DNA of 64,000 nt from Mycteria americana (lineage: Eukaryota > Chordata > Aves > Ciconiiformes > Ciconiidae), in contig NC_134366.1 of NCBI RefSeq assembly GCF_035582795.1, forward strand, positions 136,796,756 to 136,860,755, in the 5' to 3' direction. Below the pieces are notes generated by a model. It made no database searches. It had not been told where the DNA came from and was given only the letters and a program-made list of their open reading frames with translations. Shown one piece after another: positions 1 through 9,466 of the stretch. A program made the position numbers and the translations under genes. Within the stretch, counting starts at the first letter, position 1; each line of letters starts with the position of its first letter.

Positions 1-505
1 GAGAACAAATTGAACCCGCCCTGCTTCAGTTGTGGGCCGTTGCTTCTCATGCCTCTGGCAATCACCACAGTAAAAGGCCTATACCTGTTGAATCAATAAT
101 CTCCTGACAGGCGTTGGAAAGCTGCTGCTTAGCTCCCCCAAAGCCCTCTCTTCTCCAGGCTCTGGACAAGCCCACATTCACTGACATCTCCTCACGGGGC
201 AAATGCGCCTGCTCCCAACCGTCACGGTGGCCTTGTTCCGAGGTCACTGCACTTGGTCAACGTCTGTCTTCTACACAGAGGCCCGAAGCCGGCCGTGTTC
301 TTCGAGATGCCATCAGTCAAGCGCTGAGTAAAGGTGCTGAGTAAAATCCCATCCCTCGATCCAGGGCCCGGGCTGCCCTTGGTGCAGCCCTGGATGCTGT
401 CCTTTTCTGTGCGGCCCAGGTGCACCGCGAGCTCCCCACAGCCCCCAGAGAACAGAGGGCCCCAGGCAGAGGGCCCTGTGTCCCGGCAAGGGGAGTGAAA
501 AGCAT

Positions 506-578
506 TGGAGAATGCAGGCATCGATCCTGCTGCCTCTCGCATGCTAAGCGAGCGCTCTACCACTTGAGCTAATTCCCC
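506..578 (-). tRNA. tRNA-Ala(AGC), array copy 1, gene 1
   Basis: A 73-nt cloverleaf reads on the minus strand. The acceptor stem GGGGAAT pairs with ATTCTCC, followed by discriminator A. The D-arm A box is TTAGCTCAAGTGG, the anticodon loop TTAGCAT gives AGC, and the T arm is GCAGG/ATCGATG/CCTGC. The ATCGATG T loop is also that of vertebrate tRNA-Ala(AGC). A run of four T follows the 3' end in the sense direction, which suits RNA polymerase III termination. All stems pair, so it looks functional. The T stem differs from gene 2 of the unit by a compensated pair. Confidence 0.93.
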
Positions 579-907
579 AGCCCACGGCCTCTGCCTGAGG
601 TCCCCTCCCCTCCCAGGCCCCCACCCCTGACCCAGGATGCCCTGCACCCAAAGCCTGAGCCTCCCAACAGCCTCGCTCTCACACCCCCACCCACTCACCC
701 ACTCACCTTCCTGCTGGGGGCGACCCCTGACAACCTCGGTGCTCAGGACCACCATCCCCTGCCCAGGGTTCACCTGAAACTGCCTTGGCTGGTCTTCTCC
801 CCACCTTAGGCAAGAGTTCAACGCTGGGCAGCCCTTGAAGGGGAGCCACCCGGGCAGGGCCAAAAGGCAGAGGTGCCGCAGGGTCTGGGCCAGAGCCAAA
901 AGGGCAC

Positions 908-996
908 TCCTTCGAGCCGGAGTTGAACCAGCGACCTAAGGATGGCCGTGCAAGGGAGCCTACAGTCCTCCGCTCTACCAGCTGAGCTATCGAAGG
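908..996 (-). tRNA. tRNA-Tyr(GTA) with 16-nt intron, array copy 1, gene 1
   Basis: The 89-nt gene reads on the minus strand. Acceptor stem CCTTCGA pairs with TCGAAGG before discriminator A, and the A box is TAGCTCAGCTGG. The anticodon loop CTGTAGA has GTA and is split one base after the anticodon by a 16-nt intron, as in vertebrate tRNA-Tyr genes. The T arm is GCTGG/TTCAACT/CCGGC. The T loop and the intron both differ from the tRNA-Tyr genes near 27.4 and 29.2 kb, so this is a separate gene subfamily. A T4 terminator follows in the sense direction. Confidence 0.93.
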
Positions 997-1339
997 AATC
1001 ATGGGGCCCTGCCCCTTACCTCGCCCATCACACACTCATCCGACACTTCTCCACGCAAAGCGCAGAATGACGCCTCTACTCCAACACCACGCTTCAAACA
1101 GCCCCAGCTCCAACATCACACCACCTTGCTCAACCCTTTAGCCCATCAAATCATGCAGACCCCCAAACAGAAGAACTCCAACAGGCTCCCTGGACGTCAT
1201 CTTCTACAGCTGCACTCTCCTCAGGGCCAAAAAAAGCTTACCCGTATCCACCTGCATTCATCTTGATCCAATTTCACTGTGCTGTCTTTTGCCCTCTGCT
1301 CAAGCACCAGACAAAAGGACAGCATTTCCTCTGCTCACT

Positions 1340-1556
1340 GACCGCCTCCTAAGTGCTGGAAGGTCCTGCGTAAGGCCTCTGAACTTCGCTTTCTCCAGGC
1401 TGAACATGCTCAGTGTCCTCAGCCCATCCTCACACAGAAACCCCTCCATTCCCTGAGCTTCGTGGTGGCCCTCCACTGAAGCGCCTCCACTTCATTCATG
1501 TCTCTCCTGTACAGGGGAGCTCACAGCTGGACACAGGACTTGAGATGACATTTGAC
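1340..1556 (-). mobile_element. old CR1 LINE fragment inside the repeat unit (copy 1)
   Basis: Read on the + strand it keeps the order of phrases seen in the reverse complement of avian CR1 ORF2: CTCCAGGCTGAACA, CTCAGCCCATCCTCACA, GGTGGCCCTCCACTG, and TGTACAGGGGAGCTCACAG. The same region is clearer at 53220-53423. It is much diverged, far older than the array that carries it, and has no coding capacity. Confidence 0.7.
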
Positions 1557-1741
1557 GTCTGTCAAGCAAAGAGGGAGAAAAGAAGGTCCCCTGTTAAACT
1601 GCCCACGCTGCTCTTGTAACAACCCCAGGATGTTGTCCTACCCTTTGCTGTCTGGGTGCACTGCGAGCTCCCCACAGCCCCCCAAAGGACACGGGCCCCA
1701 GGCAAAGGGCCCTGTGTCCCGGCAAGGGGAGTGAAAAGCAT

Positions 1742-1814
1742 TGGAGAATGCGGGCATCGATCCCGCTGCCTCTCACATGCTAAGCGAGCGCTCTACCACT
1801 TGAGCTAATTCCCC
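1742..1814 (-). tRNA. tRNA-Ala(AGC), array copy 1, gene 2
   Basis: It has the same 73-nt form as the first tRNA-Ala of the unit, with anticodon AGC and a fully paired acceptor stem. The T stem is GCGGG/CCCGC instead of GCAGG/CCTGC. A T4 run follows the 3' end in the sense direction. About 90 bases of flank on its 3' side also resemble those of gene 1, showing that the two arose by duplication of a larger block. Confidence 0.93.
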
Positions 1815-2483
1815 AGCCCACGGCCTCTGCCTGAGGTCCCCTCCCCTCCCAGGCACCCACCCCTGACCCAGGATGCCCTGCACCCAAAGCCTGCGCCTCC
1901 CATCGGCCTCGCTCTCACACCCCCACCCACTCACCCACTCACTTTCCTGCTGGAGGCGACCCCTCTGACAAAACCAGAACTCAGGGTCAAGTCACTTGGG
2001 AGCCTGCGTGCAGCCCCACCACCACGCGCATTTGGCTGTCGGAGCTCAGAAACAACTTGGAGCGTGTGCAAATGGTGGCCTTGCATGAAAATGCTACGAG
2101 AAGCCTGAGCAGGGGCCCGGCCCTCCTTGGCACGGGAGATGCTTTGAAGCTGAGCCTCTTGCCCTCGGTACCTTCCTGAGAACCGCTGGATCTGGCTTGC
2201 AGCTCTGCCTGTGCCTGCCCACGTTCCTCATTGATGCTGAGCCTGGCCATGACCCTTGGACTCAAGTAGCCTGCCTGAACTCCCACCGGCTTGAGCGGGG
2301 CCGTGGAGCTGCCTGTGCACCGCACGACTGCGACTGAAGCTTGTGCAGCCTTCCCAATTGGTCCCGAGCAGCCTTTTTGGCCTCAACCGCTCCCATCGGA
2401 CCTCACAAGTGCCTCCTCAGCGTGACCTTTCCTGCTTAAGAGACAAAGGTGCCGCAGGGTCTGGGCCAGAGCCAAAAGGGCAC

Positions 2484-2572
2484 TCCTTCGAGCCGGAGTT
2501 GAACCAGCGACCTAAGGATGGCCGTGCAAGGGAGCCTACAGTCCTCCGCTCTACCAGCTGAGCTATCGAAGG
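2484..2572 (-). tRNA. tRNA-Tyr(GTA) with intron, array copy 1, gene 2
   Basis: The sequence matches the tRNA-Tyr at 908-996, including the 16-nt intron and the T4 terminator. The shared flank reaches about 40 bases beyond the 3' end and then diverges. Acceptor, D, anticodon and T stems all pair. Confidence 0.93.
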
Positions 2573-3144
2573 AATCATGGGATAGCATTGACACCTCCCG
2601 CCTCCATCACACGCTCATCCAACCATTCTGCTCTCACACCACTCCCGCATACCCGCATGACTCTCCTCAGCAGGAAGAAACACAGGCTTGCCTTACACCC
2701 GCATTGCCCACAACCTCTCAGGCCCACACCACCTGACCAGGGCAGACCCACCCGTGGTGGCTCGCTCCAAGCGAGCGTCCAGAGCAGAACGTACAATCGT
2801 CATGGTGAGGAAGGGACAACTGCATGCCAGGAGGTCACTGCATAGGGCAGGGTGACGATCACGTCCAGTGAGTGCCAGGCAGGTCCAGACTGACAAGCCA
2901 GGGATGAAGTCAAGACAGAAGATCTGTCTGCACGTCAGCGTCTGTATCAAGGGTCACTGCGGCTGGACATCTCCGTGGCCGGGGCCATGGCTGAGCTAGA
3001 GACCAGGACTCCTAGCATGTAGCTCGGAAGGAGAGTGAAGGCCTAGGCAGGGCTGAACACACATACAGCTCCTGGACCCATGGGTGGAGGTGGAGGCCCC
3101 ACACGAGGCTGGTCAGGGCCAGTCAGGCCTATTAGGGCTCTCAG

Positions 3145-3220
3145 GGCCCGGACGAGACGTAAGGGTAGCCATGCAAGGGAGCCTGCAGTCCTCTGCTCCA
3201 CCAGCAGAGCTACTGATGGA
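3145..3220 (-). pseudogene. decayed tRNA-Tyr, array copy 1
   Basis: The intron and anticodon-arm part still resembles the neighbouring tRNA-Tyr genes (for example the run GGCTCCCTTGCATGG on the minus strand). Acceptor stem, D arm and T arm are badly altered, the B box is lost and no T4 run follows. It is a tRNA relic carried along inside each unit. Confidence 0.8.
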
Positions 3221-3952
3221 CTGGCAGGGCCCCCTCCCAGCTCTGCCTCCATGACAGAGCAGTCAAAGAAATCAGCTTGGATGAGACCTCAGGACACCTC
3301 TACTCAAACCTCCTCCAAGCAGCCTGAGCTTGGGGATCACAGCAGCTTGCTCAAAGCTTCATCCAGTCGGCTCGTGCCAGCCTCCAAGCATGGAGACTGC
3401 AGAGCACTCCGGGGCACCCTTCTTCTCCTGCCTGCCTGGCGTGAGGGGAGAACAAATTGAACCCGCCCTGCTTCAGTTGTGGGCCGTTGCTTCTCATGCC
3501 TCTGGCAATCACCACAGTAAAAGGCCTATACCTGTTGAATCAATAATCTCCTGACAGGCGTTGGAAAGCTGCTGCTTAGCTCCCCCAAAGCCCTCTCTTC
3601 TCCAGGCTCTGGACAAGCCCACATTCACTGACATCTCCTCACGGGGCAAATGCGCCTGCTCCCAACCGTCACGGTGGCCTTGTTCCGAGGTCACTGCACT
3701 TGGTCAACGTCTGTCTTCTACACAGAGGCCCGAAGCCGGCCGTGTTCTTCGAGATGCCATCAGTCAAGCGCTGAGTAAAGGTGCTGAGTAAAATCCCATC
3801 CCTCGATCCAGGGCCCGGGCTGCCCTTGGTGCAGCCCTGGATGCTGTCCTTTTCTGTGCGGCCCAGGTGCACCGCGAGCTCCCCACAGCCCCCAGAGAAC
3901 AGAGGGCCCCAGGCAGAGGGCCCTGTGTCCCGGCAAGGGGAGTGAAAAGCAT

Positions 3953-4025
3953 TGGAGAATGCAGGCATCGATCCTGCTGCCTCTCGCATGCTAAGCGAGC
4001 GCTCTACCACTTGAGCTAATTCCCC
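3953..4025 (-). tRNA. tRNA-Ala(AGC), array copy 2, gene 1
   Basis: Identical to the tRNA-Ala at 506-578, one repeat period further on. Cloverleaf and T4 terminator are intact. Confidence 0.93.
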
Positions 4026-4354
4026 AGCCCACGGCCTCTGCCTGAGGTCCCCTCCCCTCCCAGGCCCCCACCCCTGACCCAGGATGCCCTGCACCCAAAG
4101 CCTGAGCCTCCCAACAGCCTCGCTCTCACACCCCCACCCACTCACCCACTCACCTTCCTGCTGGGGGCGACCCCTGACAACCTCGGTGCTCAGGACCACC
4201 ATCCCCTGCCCAGGGTTCACCTGAAACTGCCTTGGCTGGTCTTCTCCCCACCTTAGGCAAGAGTTCAACGCTGGGCAGCCCTTGAAGGGGAGCCACCCGG
4301 GCAGGGCCAAAAGGCAGAGGTGCCGCAGGGTCTGGGCCAGAGCCAAAAGGGCAC

Positions 4355-4443
4355 TCCTTCGAGCCGGAGTTGAACCAGCGACCTAAGGATGGCCGTGCAA
4401 GGGAGCCTACAGTCCTCCGCTCTACCAGCTGAGCTATCGAAGG
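4355..4443 (-). tRNA. tRNA-Tyr(GTA) with intron, array copy 2, gene 1
   Basis: Identical to the tRNA-Tyr at 908-996, one repeat period further on, with the same 16-nt intron. Confidence 0.93.
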
Positions 4444-4786
4444 AATCATGGGGCCCTGCCCCTTACCTCGCCCATCACACACTCATCCGACACTTCTCCA
4501 CGCAAAGCGCAGAATGACGCCTCTACTCCAACACCACGCTTCAAACAGCCCCAGCTCCAACATCACACCACCTTGCTCAACCCTTTAGCCCATCAAATCA
4601 TGCAGACCCCCAAACAGAAGAACTCCAACAGGCTCCCTGGACGTCATCTTCTACAGCTGCACTCTCCTCAGGGCCAAAAAAAGCTTACCCGTATCCACCT
4701 GCATTCATCTTGATCCAATTTCACTGTGCTGTCTTTTGCCCTCTGCTCAAGCACCAGACAAAAGGACAGCATTTCCTCTGCTCACT

Positions 4787-5003
4787 GACCGCCTCCTAAG
4801 TGCTGGAAGGTCCTGCGTAAGGCCTCTGAACTTCGCTTTCTCCAGGCTGAACATGCTCAGTGTCCTCAGCCCATCCTCACACAGAAACCCCTCCATTCCC
4901 TGAGCTTCGTGGTGGCCCTCCACTGAAGCGCCTCCACTTCATTCATGTCTCTCCTGTACAGGGGAGCTCACAGCTGGACACAGGACTTGAGATGACATTT
5001 GAC
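4787..5003 (-). mobile_element. old CR1 LINE fragment inside the repeat unit (copy 2)
   Basis: Copy of the fragment at 1340-1556, one repeat period on. Confidence 0.7.
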
Positions 5004-5188
5004 GTCTGTCAAGCAAAGAGGGAGAAAAGAAGGTCCCCTGTTAAACTGCCCACGCTGCTCTTGTAACAACCCCAGGATGTTGTCCTACCCTTTGCTGTCT
5101 GGGTGCACTGCGAGCTCCCCACAGCCCCCCAAAGGACACGGGCCCCAGGCAAAGGGCCCTGTGTCCCGGCAAGGGGAGTGAAAAGCAT

Positions 5189-5261
5189 TGGAGAATGCGG
5201 GCATCGATCCCGCTGCCTCTCACATGCTAAGCGAGCGCTCTACCACTTGAGCTAATTCCCC
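5189..5261 (-). tRNA. tRNA-Ala(AGC), array copy 2, gene 2
   Basis: Identical to the tRNA-Ala at 1742-1814, one repeat period further on. Confidence 0.93.
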
Positions 5262-5930
5262 AGCCCACGGCCTCTGCCTGAGGTCCCCTCCCCTCCCAGG
5301 CACCCACCCCTGACCCAGGATGCCCTGCACCCAAAGCCTGCGCCTCCCATCGGCCTCGCTCTCACACCCCCACCCACTCACCCACTCACTTTCCTGCTGG
5401 AGGCGACCCCTCTGACAAAACCAGAACTCAGGGTCAAGTCACTTGGGAGCCTGCGTGCAGCCCCACCACCACGCGCATTTGGCTGTCGGAGCTCAGAAAC
5501 AACTTGGAGCGTGTGCAAATGGTGGCCTTGCATGAAAATGCTACGAGAAGCCTGAGCAGGGGCCCGGCCCTCCTTGGCACGGGAGATGCTTTGAAGCTGA
5601 GCCTCTTGCCCTCGGTACCTTCCTGAGAACCGCTGGATCTGGCTTGCAGCTCTGCCTGTGCCTGCCCACGTTCCTCATTGATGCTGAGCCTGGCCATGAC
5701 CCTTGGACTCAAGTAGCCTGCCTGAACTCCCACCGGCTTGAGCGGGGCCGTGGAGCTGCCTGTGCACCGCACGACTGCGACTGAAGCTTGTGCAGCCTTC
5801 CCAATTGGTCCCGAGCAGCCTTTTTGGCCTCAACCGCTCCCATCGGACCTCACAAGTGCCTCCTCAGCGTGACCTTTCCTGCTTAAGAGACAAAGGTGCC
5901 GCAGGGTCTGGGCCAGAGCCAAAAGGGCAC

Positions 5931-6019
5931 TCCTTCGAGCCGGAGTTGAACCAGCGACCTAAGGATGGCCGTGCAAGGGAGCCTACAGTCCTCCGCTCTA
6001 CCAGCTGAGCTATCGAAGG
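5931..6019 (-). tRNA. tRNA-Tyr(GTA) with intron, array copy 2, gene 2
   Basis: Identical to the tRNA-Tyr at 2484-2572, one repeat period further on. Confidence 0.93.
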
Positions 6020-6591
6020 AATCATGGGATAGCATTGACACCTCCCGCCTCCATCACACGCTCATCCAACCATTCTGCTCTCACACCACTCCCGCATACC
6101 CGCATGACTCTCCTCAGCAGGAAGAAACACAGGCTTGCCTTACACCCGCATTGCCCACAACCTCTCAGGCCCACACCACCTGACCAGGGCAGACCCACCC
6201 GTGGTGGCTCGCTCCAAGCGAGCGTCCAGAGCAGAACGTACAATCGTCATGGTGAGGAAGGGACAACTGCATGCCAGGAGGTCACTGCATAGGGCAGGGT
6301 GACGATCACGTCCAGTGAGTGCCAGGCAGGTCCAGACTGACAAGCCAGGGATGAAGTCAAGACAGAAGATCTGTCTGCACGTCAGCGTCTGTATCAAGGG
6401 TCACTGCGGCTGGACATCTCCGTGGCCGGGGCCATGGCTGAGCTAGAGACCAGGACTCCTAGCATGTAGCTCGGAAGGAGAGTGAAGGCCTAGGCAGGGC
6501 TGAACACACATACAGCTCCTGGACCCATGGGTGGAGGTGGAGGCCCCACACGAGGCTGGTCAGGGCCAGTCAGGCCTATTAGGGCTCTCAG

Positions 6592-6667
6592 GGCCCGGAC
6601 GAGACGTAAGGGTAGCCATGCAAGGGAGCCTGCAGTCCTCTGCTCCACCAGCAGAGCTACTGATGGA
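6592..6667 (-). pseudogene. decayed tRNA-Tyr, array copy 2
   Basis: Same relic as at 3145-3220, one period on, with the same changes. Its decay therefore came before the amplification of the 3447-bp unit. Confidence 0.8.
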
Positions 6668-7399
6668 CTGGCAGGGCCCCCTCCCAGCTCTGCCTCCATG
6701 ACAGAGCAGTCAAAGAAATCAGCTTGGATGAGACCTCAGGACACCTCTACTCAAACCTCCTCCAAGCAGCCTGAGCTTGGGGATCACAGCAGCTTGCTCA
6801 AAGCTTCATCCAGTCGGCTCGTGCCAGCCTCCAAGCATGGAGACTGCAGAGCACTCCGGGGCACCCTTCTTCTCCTGCCTGCCTGGCGTGAGGGGAGAAC
6901 AAATTGAACCCGCCCTGCTTCAGTTGTGGGCCGTTGCTTCTCATGCCTCTGGCAATCACCACAGTAAAAGGCCTATACCTGTTGAATCAATAATCTCCTG
7001 ACAGGCGTTGGAAAGCTGCTGCTTAGCTCCCCCAAAGCCCTCTCTTCTCCAGGCTCTGGACAAGCCCACATTCACTGACATCTCCTCACGGGGCAAATGC
7101 GCCTGCTCCCAACCGTCACGGTGGCCTTGTTCCGAGGTCACTGCACTTGGTCAACGTCTGTCTTCTACACAGAGGCCCGAAGCCGGCCGTGTTCTTCGAG
7201 ATGCCATCAGTCAAGCGCTGAGTAAAGGTGCTGAGTAAAATCCCATCCCTCGATCCAGGGCCCGGGCTGCCCTTGGTGCAGCCCTGGATGCTGTCCTTTT
7301 CTGTGCGGCCCAGGTGCACCGCGAGCTCCCCACAGCCCCCAGAGAACAGAGGGCCCCAGGCAGAGGGCCCTGTGTCCCGGCAAGGGGAGTGAAAAGCAT

Positions 7400-7472
7400 T
7401 GGAGAATGCAGGCATCGATCCTGCTGCCTCTCGCATGCTAAGCGAGCGCTCTACCACTTGAGCTAATTCCCC
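7400..7472 (-). tRNA. tRNA-Ala(AGC), array copy 3, gene 1
   Basis: Identical to the tRNA-Ala at 506-578, two repeat periods further on. Confidence 0.93.
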
Positions 7473-7801
7473 AGCCCACGGCCTCTGCCTGAGGTCCCCT
7501 CCCCTCCCAGGCCCCCACCCCTGACCCAGGATGCCCTGCACCCAAAGCCTGAGCCTCCCAACAGCCTCGCTCTCACACCCCCACCCACTCACCCACTCAC
7601 CTTCCTGCTGGGGGCGACCCCTGACAACCTCGGTGCTCAGGACCACCATCCCCTGCCCAGGGTTCACCTGAAACTGCCTTGGCTGGTCTTCTCCCCACCT
7701 TAGGCAAGAGTTCAACGCTGGGCAGCCCTTGAAGGGGAGCCACCCGGGCAGGGCCAAAAGGCAGAGGTGCCGCAGGGTCTGGGCCAGAGCCAAAAGGGCA
7801 C

Positions 7802-7890
7802 TCCTTCGAGCCGGAGTTGAACCAGCGACCTAAGGATGGCCGTGCAAGGGAGCCTACAGTCCTCCGCTCTACCAGCTGAGCTATCGAAGG
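7802..7890 (-). tRNA. tRNA-Tyr(GTA) with intron, array copy 3, gene 1
   Basis: Identical to the tRNA-Tyr at 908-996, two repeat periods further on. It is the last intact tRNA-Tyr before the array edge. Confidence 0.93.
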
Positions 7891-8233
7891 AATCATGGGG
7901 CCCTGCCCCTTACCTCGCCCATCACACACTCATCCGACACTTCTCCACGCAAAGCGCAGAATGACGCCTCTACTCCAACACCACGCTTCAAACAGCCCCA
8001 GCTCCAACATCACACCACCTTGCTCAACCCTTTAGCCCATCAAATCATGCAGACCCCCAAACAGAAGAACTCCAACAGGCTCCCTGGACGTCATCTTCTA
8101 CAGCTGCACTCTCCTCAGGGCCAAAAAAAGCTTACCCGTATCCACCTGCATTCATCTTGATCCAATTTCACTGTGCTGTCTTTTGCCCTCTGCTCAAGCA
8201 CCAGACAAAAGGACAGCATTTCCTCTGCTCACT

Positions 8234-8450
8234 GACCGCCTCCTAAGTGCTGGAAGGTCCTGCGTAAGGCCTCTGAACTTCGCTTTCTCCAGGCTGAACA
8301 TGCTCAGTGTCCTCAGCCCATCCTCACACAGAAACCCCTCCATTCCCTGAGCTTCGTGGTGGCCCTCCACTGAAGCGCCTCCACTTCATTCATGTCTCTC
8401 CTGTACAGGGGAGCTCACAGCTGGACACAGGACTTGAGATGACATTTGAC
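8234..8450 (-). mobile_element. old CR1 LINE fragment inside the repeat unit (copy 3)
   Basis: Copy of the fragment at 1340-1556, two repeat periods on. Confidence 0.7.
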
Positions 8451-8635
8451 GTCTGTCAAGCAAAGAGGGAGAAAAGAAGGTCCCCTGTTAAACTGCCCAC
8501 GCTGCTCTTGTAACAACCCCAGGATGTTGTCCTACCCTTTGCTGTCTGGGTGCACTGCGAGCTCCCCACAGCCCCCCAAAGGACACGGGCCCCAGGCAAA
8601 GGGCCCTGTGTCCCGGCAAGGGGAGTGAAAAGCAT

Positions 8636-8708
8636 TGGAGAATGCGGGCATCGATCCCGCTGCCTCTCACATGCTAAGCGAGCGCTCTACCACTTGAGCT
8701 AATTCCCC
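8636..8708 (-). tRNA. tRNA-Ala(AGC), array copy 3, gene 2
   Basis: Identical to the tRNA-Ala at 1742-1814, two repeat periods further on. Confidence 0.93.
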
Positions 8709-9377
8709 AGCCCACGGCCTCTGCCTGAGGTCCCCTCCCCTCCCAGGCACCCACCCCTGACCCAGGATGCCCTGCACCCAAAGCCTGCGCCTCCCATCGG
8801 CCTCGCTCTCACACCCCCACCCACTCACCCACTCACTTTCCTGCTGGAGGCGACCCCTCTGACAAAACCAGAACTCAGGGTCAAGTCACTTGGGAGCCTG
8901 CGTGCAGCCCCACCACCACGCGCATTTGGCTGTCGGAGCTCAGAAACAACTTGGAGCGTGTGCAAATGGTGGCCTTGCATGAAAATGCTACGAGAAGCCT
9001 GAGCAGGGGCCCGGCCCTCCTTGGCACGGGAGATGCTTTGAAGCTGAGCCTCTTGCCCTCGGTACCTTCCTGAGAACCGCTGGATCTGGCTTGCAGCTCT
9101 GCCTGTGCCTGCCCACGTTCCTCATTGATGCTGAGCCTGGCCATGACCCTTGGACTCAAGTAGCCTGCCTGAACTCCCACCGGCTTGAGCGGGGCCGTGG
9201 AGCTGCCTGTGCACCGCACGACTGCGACTGAAGCTTGTGCAGCCTTCCCAATTGGTCCCGAGCAGCCTTTTTGGCCTCAACCGCTCCCATCGGACCTCAC
9301 AAGTGCCTCCTCAGCGTGACCTTTCCTGCTTAAGAGACAAAGGTGCCGCAGGGTCTGGGCCAGAGCCAAAAGGGCAC

Positions 9378-9466
9378 TCCTTCGAGCCGGAGTTGAACCA
9401 GCGACCTAAGGATGGCCGTGCAAGGGAGCCTACAGTACTCCGCTCTACCAGCTGTGCTGTGCAAAG
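9378..9466 (-). pseudogene. mutated tRNA-Tyr at the array's right edge
   Basis: The 3' half, intron and B box match the array tRNA-Tyr exactly. In the 5' half an anticodon-stem G becomes T (breaking a G-C pair), the A box AGCTCAGCTGG becomes AGCACAGCTGG, and the acceptor 5' strand no longer pairs with the 3' strand. The gene is probably not functional. Similarity to the repeat unit ends here. Confidence 0.85.

Larger units (their letters stand above)
1..3447. repeat. 3447-bp tRNA-bearing tandem repeat, copy 1
   Basis: The same sequence returns with a period of 3447 bases (position 1 matches 3448 and 6895). The register is arbitrary because the array runs off the left edge. Each unit holds, all on the minus strand, tRNA-Ala, tRNA-Tyr, tRNA-Ala, tRNA-Tyr and a decayed tRNA-Tyr, plus a decayed CR1 LINE fragment. 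Inside the unit the Ala and Tyr genes with their flanks are themselves an older, diverged duplication. The long apparent reading frames here run across tRNA genes and repeats and show no protein family, so I treat them as noncoding. Copies look identical to each other, so the array is either young, kept uniform by gene conversion, or partly an assembly product. Confidence 0.95.
3448..6894. repeat. 3447-bp tRNA-bearing tandem repeat, copy 2
   Basis: This is the only unit seen complete with repeat sequence on both sides. I found no base difference from copy 1 in the stretches compared, which include all tRNA genes and their flanks. Confidence 0.95.
6895..9466. repeat. 3447-bp tRNA-bearing tandem repeat, copy 3 (truncated)
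   Basis: This copy follows the unit for about 2.57 kb. Mismatches first appear at about 9437, inside the second tRNA-Tyr gene, and similarity is lost just beyond 9466. It therefore lacks the last quarter of the unit, including the decayed third tRNA-Tyr. This is the right-hand edge of the array. Confidence 0.9.

Noticed and set aside
222-899. Open frame of 225 codons on the minus strand, present in all three array units
   Set aside because: It runs straight across the tRNA-Ala gene and GC-rich spacers, shows no family motif and no splice context. Its repetition is due to the tandem unit.
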